From the NCBI GenBank assembly GCA_003520105.1, contig DOVL01000037.1, positions 1-13,249 on the forward strand: a stretch of DNA of 13,249 nucleotides, given 5' to 3'. How positions within the stretch are numbered: the first letter of the stretch is position 1; every line of letters begins with the position of its first letter. The position numbers and the translations under genes were made by a program. The DNA comes from Lachnospiraceae bacterium (lineage in GTDB: Bacteria > Bacillota > Clostridia > Lachnospirales > Lachnospiraceae). Of the stretch, positions 1 through 6,060 are shown in pieces. The notes beneath the pieces were generated by a model. The model was not told where the DNA came from and did no database searches. It was given only the letters and a program-made list of their open reading frames with translations.

Positions 1-554
1 GTGGTGCAGACGGACTTCTTCACATCTCTGAGATGTCTTGGGGAAGAGTTGACAACCCTAAGAAGCTCTTCAATGTTGGTGATAAGGTTACTGCTTTCAT
101 CAAGGACATCAAGGGTGACAAGATCGCACTTTCACTTAAGTTTGAAGATCAGAATCCATGGCTTACAGCTGAGGATAAATACGCTATCGGCAGTGTAGTA
201 ACAGGAAAGGTTGCAAGAATGACTGACTTTGGTGCTTTCGTAGTACTTGAGCCTGGTATCGACGCACTTCTCCATGTTTCACAGATCGCTCTTAAGAGAA
301 TCGAGAAGCCATCTGACGTTCTTAAGGTTGGTGAGGAAGTTACAGCTAAGGTTGTTGATTTCAAGCCTGCTGAAAAGAAGATCAGCCTCAGCATCAAGGC
401 ATATCTTAAGGATCAGGGAATCGAGCCTGAAGAGGATTATGATGAGCCTGTAACAGACGCTGAAGAAGTAGCTGAGTATGCAGCAGTTGAAGGGGCTGCT
501 GAGGAAGCTGTAGAGGAAGTAGCTGAGGAAGCTGCTGAAGCTACAGAGGAGTAA
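1..554 (+). CDS. rpsA: 30S ribosomal protein S1-type protein, 3' part (5' end outside window)
   Basis: The frame is open from base 3 with no start codon, so the gene begins upstream; the Met at 33 is internal, because the preceding codons read GADGLLHISE, the middle of an S1 (OB-fold) repeat. Two S1 repeats are visible: the end of one (visible residues 1-48) and a complete last one (about 62-133) with the usual TDFGAFV and ALLHVSQ segments. These repeats bind single-stranded RNA and help place mRNA on the 30S subunit. The tail (about 139-183) is rich in Glu and Ala and probably disordered. In many Clostridia the S1 repeats are fused to IspH (HMBPP reductase of the MEP isoprenoid pathway); whether that is so here cannot be seen. 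The codon choice looks like that of a highly expressed gene. The alternative is a smaller S1-domain RNA-binding protein. Confidence 0.88.
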   Translation, partial: GADGLLHISEMSWGRVDNPKKLFNVGDKVTAFIKDIKGDKIALSLKFEDQNPWLTAEDKYAIGSVVTGKVARMTDFGAFVVLEPGIDALLHVSQIALKRIEKPSDVLKVGEEVTAKVVDFKPAEKKISLSIKAYLKDQGIEPEEDYDEPVTDAEEVAEYAAVEGAAEEAVEEVAEEAAEATEE

Positions 555-576
555 TCCGATATTAAATGAATCATTT

Positions 577-615
577 GATGACAGGGGTTGTTACTAACGA
601 TTCCTGTCATTTTTT
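577..615 (+). terminator. Rho-independent terminator after rpsA
   Basis: Eight perfect pairs, ATGACAGG (578-585) with CCTGTCAT (603-610), extend inward through a further run that includes G-U pairs (586-592 with 596-602) to a 3-nt loop. A T-run at 610-615 follows directly. It lies 23 bases after the rpsA stop codon and isolates rpsA from rplS. Confidence 0.88.
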
Positions 616-707
616 ATAGACATATATTTATATACAATTGTATCATACAAATGTACTGATTAAAAATGATGCTGTTTTATGGATATTTAAAATAATTAAA
701 AAAATGA

Positions 708-736
708 TTGATTTAATGGTTTTCGTGTGATATATT
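708..736 (+). promoter_or_regulatory. Candidate sigma-A promoter for rplS
   Basis: TTGATT (708-713) and TATATT (731-736) are separated by 17 bases in an AT-rich stretch downstream of the rpsA terminator. Transcription would start near 743 and give a leader of about 80 nt. The leader holds only weak pairing (for example CCG/CGG around 762-773 followed by T's). No other promoter in the 555-824 gap looks better. Confidence 0.55.
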
Positions 737-824
737 ATAACAGTTGCAAAAGAAAGATGGTCCGCTGTATCGGTTTTTAAGATAGAAAGAACATCGAATA
801 TTTTTAATACGGAGGTTGATTTCG

Positions 825-1178
825 ATGAACAATAGTGAAATCATGAAGAGCATTGAAAAGGCTCAGGAAAGAGAAACAGTCTTCACATTTAATGTTGGTG
901 ATACTGTTAAGGTATCAGCTCTCATTAAGGAAGGCAACAGAGAAAGAATCCAGGCTTTTGAAGGAACAGTAATCAAGATCCAGGGTACAGGATCAAGAAA
1001 GACATTTACAGTTAGAAAGAACTCTAACGGTGTAGGTGTTGAGAAGACATGGCCACTTCACTCACCACTTATCGAGAAGATCGATGTTGTTAGAAGAGGT
1101 AAGGTTAGAAGAGCTAAACTTAATTATCTCCGCGACAGAGTTGGTAAGAGTGCGAGAGTTAAGGAAATCGTTAAATAA
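825..1178 (+). CDS. rplS: 50S ribosomal protein L19
   Basis: L19 sits at the 30S-50S interface and contributes to an intersubunit bridge. The 117 residues match the usual bacterial length. Family blocks are plain: NVGDTVKV (23-30), [14 protein letters not shown] (34-47), [20 protein letters not shown] (61-80) and the basic C-terminal stretch [16 protein letters not shown] (90-105). The ATG at 825 is chosen because GGAGG (811-815) lies 9 bases upstream; a TTG nine bases earlier would touch that site. The gene has its own candidate promoter and is followed by a hairpin, so it looks monocistronic. In many Firmicutes rplS follows rimM-trmD; here its upstream neighbour is rpsA. Confidence 0.98.
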   Translation: MNNSEIMKSIEKAQERETVFTFNVGDTVKVSALIKEGNRERIQAFEGTVIKIQGTGSRKTFTVRKNSNGVGVEKTWPLHSPLIEKIDVVRRGKVRRAKLNYLRDRVGKSARVKEIVK

Positions 1179-1192
1179 TTATCTAGAGTATG

Positions 1193-1222
1193 ACCGGAGT
1201 AAGTATTTACTCCGGTTATTCT
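1193..1222 (+). terminator. Terminator-like hairpin after rplS
   Basis: A perfect 10-bp stem, ACCGGAGTAA (1193-1202) with TTACTCCGGT (1207-1216), closes a 4-nt loop 14 bases after the rplS stop. The following bases (TATTCTAT) are only moderately T-rich, so termination may be incomplete. The promoter for the next gene starts just downstream. Confidence 0.68.
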
Positions 1223-1229
1223 ATGTAAT

Positions 1230-1256
1230 ATACTAATTTCAATTGAAATTTAGTAT
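1230..1256 (+). repeat. Imperfect palindrome over the lepB promoter (possible operator)
   Basis: The left arm (1230-1242, ATACTAATTTCAA) and the right arm (1243-1256, TTGAAATTTAGTAT) are inverted copies differing only by one extra base in the right arm. The core 1235-1250 is a perfect 16-bp palindrome. The right arm contains the -35 element TTGAAA of the downstream promoter, the place where a dimeric repressor would block RNA polymerase. There is no T-run after it, so a terminator is less likely. I cannot name a regulator. Confidence 0.5.
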
Positions 1257-1271
1257 TTGCTCAATTAAAAT
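1243..1271 (+). promoter_or_regulatory. Sigma-A-type promoter for the lepB-rbgA cluster
   Basis: TTGAAA (1243-1248) and TAAAAT (1266-1271), each 5 of 6 to consensus, are separated by exactly 17 bases. The predicted start is near 1278, leaving about 28 nt of leader before the ATG at 1306. The position argues against translation beginning at the TTG at 1243. Confidence 0.72.
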
Positions 1272-1305
1272 CGACATTTCAGTATTCCCAGTAACGGATA
1301 ATAAT

Positions 1306-1899
1306 ATGAGTTTTGACAGAAAGAAAACCATAATTGAATACACCCTCCGTAAGGAAGGGACGAAGCCGAAGAAGAAAAATAAGAAGCTTAGAAGATTTCA
1401 GCAGATGATCATTCTGATTGCTGCGGCAATCGTACTGGGCTATGCTTTTGTTGTCTTCATGTTTCAGACTGTCAAAATGGTCGGCCCATCCATGCAGGGA
1501 ACCATAAACGAAGGTGAAACTGTTGTCATCAGTAAGATCGGTAAGCTGTTACATGGTGTTAAAAGAAATGATGTTGTTGCCGTTAAAAGAAGTAATGACA
1601 AATATTATAGCATAAAAAGAGTTGTCGGTGTTCCGGGTGATAAGGTGAAGATAAGCGGCGGAAGGCTCTATATCAATGGTGAGTATTATGAGCTGAAGTC
1701 GGGTGACATCATAGTTAATCCGGGTACGGCATCTTCCGAGATAGAGCTTCTTGATAACGAGTATTTTCTGCTTGGTGATAATGTCAACAACAGTGATGAC
1801 TCCAGATTTTCCAACCTGGGAATAGTTCAGAAAACAGACATCACCGGAATCGTTGTCTATAGAATAAAACCATGGTCAAAACGCAGTAAGATAAGATAG
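1306..1899 (+). CDS. lepB: Signal peptidase I (first of two)
   Basis: This enzyme cleaves signal peptides from secreted proteins on the outer face of the membrane. The 197-residue protein has a basic cytoplasmic N-terminus (about 1-31, many Lys/Arg), one membrane anchor (about 33-53), then the catalytic domain. The catalytic serine is Ser62 in VGPSMQG, the general-base lysine is Lys104 in SIKRVVGVPGD, and box E reads GDNVNNSDDSR (157-167). The ATG at 1306 is preferred over a TTG at 1243 because the promoter covers the latter and the extra residues do not resemble the family; the ribosome site is weak (CGGAT at 1295-1299). It is the first gene of its cluster, 25 bases before the next. The short length is typical of Gram-positive SipS-like enzymes. 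A second, divergent copy lies at 3716-4639. Confidence 0.95.
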   Translation: MSFDRKKTIIEYTLRKEGTKPKKKNKKLRRFQQMIILIAAAIVLGYAFVVFMFQTVKMVGPSMQGTINEGETVVISKIGKLLHGVKRNDVVAVKRSNDKYYSIKRVVGVPGDKVKISGGRLYINGEYYELKSGDIIVNPGTASSEIELLDNEYFLLGDNVNNSDDSRFSNLGIVQKTDITGIVVYRIKPWSKRSKIR

Positions 1900-1924
1900 T
1901 AAACATATAGAAAAGAGGCTAACA

Positions 1925-2812
1925 ATGAAAAAACTATTTGGCGGAATCAATATGACATATCCGAAAGTAATAATTTTCGCTATAATTGCAGCCGTTTATA
2001 CAGCTGTAATGGCTATTATACCAATAACAAGAGATACTTCATTCAGAGATATATCCATTACCTTTGAAGTCTGGATACTTTTCGGAATAATCATTATAAT
2101 GAACAGCAAGAGTCCTGTTGACTCAGCAATAAAATGCTTTCTGTTCTTTCTGATAAGCCAGCCGCTGATATATCTCATTCAGGTGCCTTTCTCAAGTCAG
2201 GGATGGCATATTTTCGTATATTATAAATACTGGTTTATATGGACACTTCTCACAATCCCAATGGGCTTTATCGGCCATTATATGAAGAAGGATAAGATGT
2301 GGGGTCTTGCTATCCTTGCTCCTATCCTTGCTCTGCTGGCTTCCCATTATGGAAGCTTTCTCAGAGAAACAACATCATTTTTCCCATATCATCTGATCAG
2401 TACGATTTTCTGTGTTGTAACACTGATCATTTATCCGCTTGTTATTTTTAAAGACAAGAAGATCAGAACAATCGGACTTGTTATCAGTATCGTTATGATT
2501 CTGGCTGCTACAGGCTATATGCTCCTTAAAGGTTCAGTTAGTTATAAGACTTCCCTCATGGCAAATGGATATGAGATAGATGAAACCGGTGAGATAATTA
2601 ATTTTGATGATACATATAAGGTTTATCTTAAAGATAAGAGTTTTGGTGAGCTTTCTATAGGATATGAGGACGGACTCCAGGATTATATCATAAATGCTGA
2701 TTTCCGTAAGGTTGGTAAGACTGAATTTACAATTGAAGCACCTGACGGAACCAAGAAAGTATTTACCATTAATATAAAGAGAGACACATATTCCTTTAAA
2801 AAGAAAGAGTAA
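1925..2812 (+). CDS. Seven-helix membrane protein of unknown function with C-terminal extracytoplasmic domain
   Basis: I do not recognise this 295-residue protein. Hydrophobic segments lie at about 14-33, 46-60, 67-87, 101-118, 125-145, 155-175 and 181-201. Positive charges (KK at 2-3, KKDK at 121-124, KDKK at 176-179) fall where an N-in, C-out topology predicts. Residues 204-295 then form a soluble domain with alternating beta-prone stretches ending KTEFTIEAPDGTKKVFTINI (265-284), which resembles Ig/cadherin-like beta-sandwiches; that resemblance is inference. The start has GAGG (1915-1918) six bases upstream; an internal ATG at 1952 would keep all helices. It lies 25 bases after lepB and 28 before rbgA, so it is probably cotranscribed. 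No catalytic motif is visible. A sensor, a transport partner or a helper of secretion are all possible. Confidence 0.82.
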   Translation: MKKLFGGINMTYPKVIIFAIIAAVYTAVMAIIPITRDTSFRDISITFEVWILFGIIIIMNSKSPVDSAIKCFLFFLISQPLIYLIQVPFSSQGWHIFVYYKYWFIWTLLTIPMGFIGHYMKKDKMWGLAILAPILALLASHYGSFLRETTSFFPYHLISTIFCVVTLIIYPLVIFKDKKIRTIGLVISIVMILAATGYMLLKGSVSYKTSLMANGYEIDETGEIINFDDTYKVYLKDKSFGELSIGYEDGLQDYIINADFRKVGKTEFTIEAPDGTKKVFTINIKRDTYSFKKKE

Positions 2813-2840
2813 TTATTCTTAATAGGTTGAGACAAGAATT

Positions 2841-3719
2841 ATGGATGCACGATCATTTTCACAACAGAATAATATCAACTGGTATCCCGGTCATATGACC
2901 AAGGCTATGCGAGAGATGGAGAAAAGCATTAAGCTGGTAGATCTGGTTATCGAACTTCTTGATGCAAGAGTTCCTCTTGCCAGCAGAAATCCTGATATTG
3001 ACAAGCTAGCCAATGGAAAATACAGAATGATCATCCTTAATAAGGTTGATCTTGCAGATCCTGCAGCTACATCAAAGTGGGTCGAATATTTTGAAGGCCT
3101 TGGGATCAAAGCGGTTACACTTGATTCTCGTAAGTCCGGCGAAGCTAAGAAGATAACAAATATTGTCAATGAGATATGCAAGGAGAAGTTTGAGAGAGAT
3201 AAGAGAAAAGGACTTCTTCAGAGACCTGTCAAGGCTATGGTTGCCGGTATTCCGAATGTCGGTAAATCAACATTTATCAATTCATATGCCGGAAAAGCAA
3301 GTGCAAAAACAGGTAATAAGCCGGGCGTAACCAAGGGACTTCAGTGGATAAACCTCGGTAAAAATATTAATCTTATTGATACTCCGGGTGTTCTCTGGCC
3401 TAAATTTGAGAGCCATGATACCGGTATGAGACTTGCTATCATCGGCTCTATAAATGACAATATTCTCAGCAAATATGATCTTGCGGAATATCTTATAAAT
3501 TATTTAATAAATAACTATTGCGGTATTATTTCAAAAAGGTATAATATTGAAGAGACGGATGTCAGCAAGGTGCTCCTTGGTATTGCTGATTCCAGAAAAT
3601 GCCTTATGAAGGGCGGAGAACCGGATACCGAAAAGGCTGCGGCTATTCTTATAGATGATATGCGAAGCGGCAGTCTCGGAAGGATATCATTGGAGAGATT
3701 ACAGGAGAAAGAAGCTTGA
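2841..3719 (+). CDS. rbgA: Ribosome biogenesis GTPase RbgA (YlqF)
   Basis: RbgA is a circularly permuted GTPase needed for a late step of 50S subunit assembly. The permuted order is clear in the 292 residues: G4 NKVD (67-70) comes first, then G1 GIPNVGKST (136-144), G2 GVT (162-164) and G3 DTPG (180-183). The N-terminal family signature NWYPGHMTKAMREM (13-26) and a helical C-terminal domain that contacts 23S rRNA are present. Length fits the family (about 280-290). The ribosome-binding site is weak (AGG at 2824-2826, rather distant), so translation may depend partly on the upstream gene 28 bases away. The stop codon overlaps the start of the next gene, and the neighbourhood with lepB and rnhB is common in Firmicutes. 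Confidence 0.97.
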   Translation: MDARSFSQQNNINWYPGHMTKAMREMEKSIKLVDLVIELLDARVPLASRNPDIDKLANGKYRMIILNKVDLADPAATSKWVEYFEGLGIKAVTLDSRKSGEAKKITNIVNEICKEKFERDKRKGLLQRPVKAMVAGIPNVGKSTFINSYAGKASAKTGNKPGVTKGLQWINLGKNINLIDTPGVLWPKFESHDTGMRLAIIGSINDNILSKYDLAEYLINYLINNYCGIISKRYNIEETDVSKVLLGIADSRKCLMKGGEPDTEKAAAILIDDMRSGSLGRISLERLQEKEA

Positions 3720-4639
3720 GCAAGAAGTTTAAAGGTGAAATTGAAAGTATAGATGAAGCAAAAGAGCTTTTCTATGGTTTGGCCGAGGACAGAAAGCAGG
3801 AGAAGAGAGCTGTAAAGGAAGCTGAAAGAGAAGCTAAAAGGCTCGCTAAGGATGAGGCTAAAGAGGAAGCACGTCGTCTGAAGGAAGAGGCTAAAATCAA
3901 GAAAAAATCAGAGGGAGATGCAGAAGGTTCAGACGATGAATCGGCTGTTGAACCATTAAAGGTTGCTTCAACTGATGAAACAACTGATTCAGAAATAAAG
4001 GTTGACGCTGAGAAAGCTGAAGGCGAAAGCGGTGATGAATCAGAAGCGGAAGAAGGTAAAACCAAGCGCAGATATAAAGGAAGAAAGAAGAGAAAAGAAA
4101 AGGTAAATATAGTCAGAGAACTGTATTATCTCGGTATTTATATCGGTGTTGTAATAATAGTTTGTTTTCTTATCATTACATTTATCGGAGAGAGGACCAC
4201 TGTTGTCGGTGATTCGATGATCCCGACACTTCAGGATGGTGATAACCTCTGGATTGATAAGATCAGTTACAGATTTTCGGATCCGAAGAGATTTGATATA
4301 GTAATCTTCCCACCGAGAAACAATTCGGATAAGATCTATATCAAGAGAGTTATAGGACTTCCGGGCGAGACTGTTCAGATTGACGAGGATGGAAATATTC
4401 TTATTGATGGCAGGATACTTGTTGAGGACTATGGTTATGAACGAATAGAACCCGATAAGAGAGGAATTGCCAGCAGTCCGATAACGCTGGGCAAGGATGA
4501 GTATTTTGTTCTGGGAGATAACAGAAACAACAGTGAGGACAGTCGACGGTCTATAGTCGGAAATGTTCGTAAGAAGGAGATAATCGGCAAGGCTGTATTC
4601 AGATTGTCACCTTTATCAAAATTTGGAAAGATCAAATAG
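3716..4639 (+). CDS. lepB: Signal peptidase I (second copy) with long charged N-terminal extension
   Basis: The catalytic half is standard: membrane anchor at about 137-158, catalytic Ser167 in VGDSMIPTL, general-base Lys210 in YIKRVIGLPGE, and box E GDNRNNSEDSR (267-277). It should cleave signal peptides outside the membrane. What is unusual is the first ~130 residues, predicted cytoplasmic: a Lys/Glu/Ala-rich, probably coiled-coil helix (about 10-65), an acidic, disordered stretch (66-114), then a very basic patch KTKRRYKGRKKRKEK (115-129) beside the membrane. The TTG start at 3716 is supported by AGGAG (3703-3707) eight bases upstream and overlaps the rbgA stop (TTGA), which suggests translational coupling. 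At 307 residues it is far longer than the 197-residue copy at 1306. The two copies differ enough to suggest different substrates, but that is inference. Confidence 0.93.
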   Translation: MSKKFKGEIESIDEAKELFYGLAEDRKQEKRAVKEAEREAKRLAKDEAKEEARRLKEEAKIKKKSEGDAEGSDDESAVEPLKVASTDETTDSEIKVDAEKAEGESGDESEAEEGKTKRRYKGRKKRKEKVNIVRELYYLGIYIGVVIIVCFLIITFIGERTTVVGDSMIPTLQDGDNLWIDKISYRFSDPKRFDIVIFPPRNNSDKIYIKRVIGLPGETVQIDEDGNILIDGRILVEDYGYERIEPDKRGIASSPITLGKDEYFVLGDNRNNSEDSRRSIVGNVRKKEIIGKAVFRLSPLSKFGKIK

Positions 4640-4646
4640 TGTAAGT

Positions 4647-4680
4647 GAGGGAATATTTGAAGTTCATGTATTCCCTCTTT
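4647..4680 (+). terminator. Hairpin between lepB copy 2 and rnhB (possible weak terminator)
   Basis: GAGGGAATA (4647-4655) pairs perfectly with TATTCCCTC (4669-4677) around a 13-nt loop, followed only by TTTCTAT. It lies 7 bases after the stop codon. The short T-run suggests partial termination or a processing/stability element, so rnhB may still be reached by read-through. Confidence 0.5.
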
Positions 4681-4704
4681 CTATCCTATAAGGAAAGATT
4701 ATTT

Positions 4705-5496
4705 ATGAATGTTTGTGAGATAAAAGCAAAGATCAAGGAAATAGAAGAGCTTCCTATAATGAAATTTGAGGATAAAAAACTGCGTTTCAGCCTTCTTGCC
4801 GAAGAAATAAGCGGCGACGAAAGAAAAGGCGTTATAAGCCTCAGAGAAAAGCTTGAGAAGAAGGTTCTTGATATTGACAAAGAAACCGCTCGTGTTAAAG
4901 CAATGATGAATTTTGAAAGCAAATACCCTGAAGCTGAGTTTATCTGCGGAACCGATGAGGTTGGAAGAGGACCGCTTGCAGGTCCGATTGTTACGGCTGC
5001 GGTTATTCTGCCGAAGGGACTTGTAATTCCGGGGCTTAATGATTCAAAGCAGGTAAAAAAAGAGATGCGAGAGGAGCTGTATGAGATAATTCTCTCAAAT
5101 GCAGTCGCTGTCGGTCTGGGAATGAATACTGAAAAATTCATTGATACAGAAGGTATCCAGGAAGCAAACTATGATGCAATGAGAAAGGCTGTTGCGAACC
5201 TTTCCGTTACACCTGATCTTGTACTTGTCGATGCTGTGAAGATTCCAAAGCTTCCTATCAGGCAGGTTTCTATAATTAAGGGCGATGCGCTTTCTGTGTC
5301 AATCGCTGCGGCAAGTATTGTTGCGAAGGTTACCAGAGACAGACTCATGACCGAATACGATAAACTCTATCCGGAGTATGATTTCAAGAACAATATGGGC
5401 TATGGTTCCAAGAAGCATCTTGAGGCGCTCACAAAGCTTGGTCCATGCGAGATACACAGAAGATCGTTTATTAAGAATTATTGGACCGAACAATAA
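4705..5496 (+). CDS. rnhB: Ribonuclease HII
   Basis: RNase HII cuts RNA in RNA-DNA hybrids and opens the path for removing single ribonucleotides misincorporated in DNA. The 263 residues have an N-terminal extension of about 75 residues, as in Bacillus RnhB, then the catalytic core. The four acidic metal ligands are visible: Asp84-Glu85 in GTDEVGRGPLAGP, Asp176 in LVLVDAV and Asp194 in KGDALSVSIAAASIVAKV. The GRG hybrid-binding motif is at 87-89. The ATG at 4705 is chosen because AAGGAAAG (4690-4697) precedes it; an in-frame GTG at 4645 would have to translate through the hairpin at 4647-4677. No clear terminator follows before yraN. Confidence 0.97.
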   Translation: MNVCEIKAKIKEIEELPIMKFEDKKLRFSLLAEEISGDERKGVISLREKLEKKVLDIDKETARVKAMMNFESKYPEAEFICGTDEVGRGPLAGPIVTAAVILPKGLVIPGLNDSKQVKKEMREELYEIILSNAVAVGLGMNTEKFIDTEGIQEANYDAMRKAVANLSVTPDLVLVDAVKIPKLPIRQVSIIKGDALSVSIAAASIVAKVTRDRLMTEYDKLYPEYDFKNNMGYGSKKHLEALTKLGPCEIHRRSFIKNYWTEQ

Positions 5497-5527
5497 TATT
5501 TGGAAACGGTTATTGTATGACTTGATA

Positions 5528-5533
5528 TATAAT
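5528..5533 (+). promoter_or_regulatory. Possible -10 element upstream of yraN
   Basis: A perfect TATAAT lies 53 bases before the yraN start in the 89-base gap after rnhB. No good -35 element is present at 16-18 bases (AACGGT at 5505-5510), so this is a weak candidate and may be chance in AT-rich DNA. Confidence 0.3.
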
Positions 5534-5585
5534 AACGGTGTAATAATGATTGTTTCGTAATTTGTGATTGCGGAGAAAAATATTT

Positions 5586-5948
5586 GTGAATAAGAGAGAT
5601 CTGGGCGGAGAAAAAGAATTACTCGCTGCAAAACATCTTGAAGAAAAAGGCTATACAATACTTCAGATGAATTACAAGGTTCGTCAGGCTGAGATTGATA
5701 TAGTTGCTTTCGATGAAGTAAGAAATGTTCTGGTTTTTGTCGAAGTAAAATACAGAGCCACAAGTAAAGCCGGTAGTTCACTTGATGCAGTTACACCTTC
5801 AAAACAGAGAAAGATATGTCAGGCAGCTCTGTTTTACATGAATCAGAAAAGAATCAATCCCGAAACGATGAATATCCGCTTTGATGTTGTCGGAATTGAT
5901 GGGGATAAAATCACTCATATTGAAAACGCATTTTTATATTGTGTTTGA
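5586..5948 (+). CDS. yraN: YraN/UPF0102 family nuclease-fold protein
   Basis: This is a small (120-residue) member of the UPF0102 family, whose fold belongs to the restriction-endonuclease-like group. Its cellular role is not firmly established; a DNA-processing role is suspected. The family pattern is visible: N-terminal NKRDLGGEKELLAAKHLEEK (2-21), then EIDIVAFD (36-43) and FVEVKYR (51-57), giving the acidic/lysine set Glu36, Asp38, Glu53, Lys55 expected of a PD-(D/E)xK site. The GTG at 5586 is preferred to a TTG at 5568 because GGAG (5572-5575) lies ten bases before it and would sit inside the longer version; the family also starts at the N-K-R residues. It follows rnhB, as in many Firmicutes. 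Confidence 0.9.
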   Translation: MNKRDLGGEKELLAAKHLEEKGYTILQMNYKVRQAEIDIVAFDEVRNVLVFVEVKYRATSKAGSSLDAVTPSKQRKICQAALFYMNQKRINPETMNIRFDVVGIDGDKITHIENAFLYCV

Positions 5949-5986
5949 TCATGTGGTGGTAATATAAGTATATTTTATTGATCAAA
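5944..5986 (+). repeat. Spaced 8-bp inverted repeat with twin TGATCA sites
   Basis: TTTGATCA (5944-5951) and TGATCAAA (5979-5986) are perfect inverted copies 27 bases apart. Each arm contains the self-complementary hexamer TGATCA (5946-5951 and 5979-5984), so the two hexamers start 33 bases apart, about three helical turns. The left arm overlaps the yraN stop codon. No T-run follows, so it does not look like a terminator. It brackets the candidate pgeF promoter. Confidence 0.4.
5945..5974 (+). promoter_or_regulatory. Candidate promoter for the pgeF-scpA cluster
   Basis: TTGATC (5945-5950) and TATATT (5969-5974) are separated by 18 bases, with a predicted start near 5981 and a leader of about 80 nt before pgeF. 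It is the best pair I find in the 112-base gap, but the -35 match is only 4 of 6. Confidence 0.4.
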
Positions 5987-6060
5987 TAATTGACTCGGTT
6001 CCGGATTAATACAGCCTTGAATTATTATGATTTTGAAATTGATGCAGGTATAAGAATATA

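Noticed and set aside
743-824. A structured L19 autoregulatory leader.
   Set aside because: Only short weak pairings (such as CCG/CGG with a following T-run near 762-778) can be drawn by eye; this is not enough to assign a leader family without a covariance search.
1243-1305. Longer lepB starting at TTG 1243.
   Set aside because: The TTG is part of the -35 element, so it would not be in the mRNA from that promoter, and the added residues do not look like the family.
4645-4704. Longer rnhB starting at GTG 4645.
   Set aside because: It would translate through the hairpin at 4647-4677 and lacks a ribosome site, whereas ATG 4705 has one.
5477-5515. Mutually exclusive hairpins (ATTATTG/CAATAAT, or CAATAA with TTATTG) at the end of rnhB, suggesting an attenuator.
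   Set aside because: The stems are 6-7 AT-rich pairs without a T-run or a plausible leader peptide; chance pairing in AT-rich DNA is more likely.
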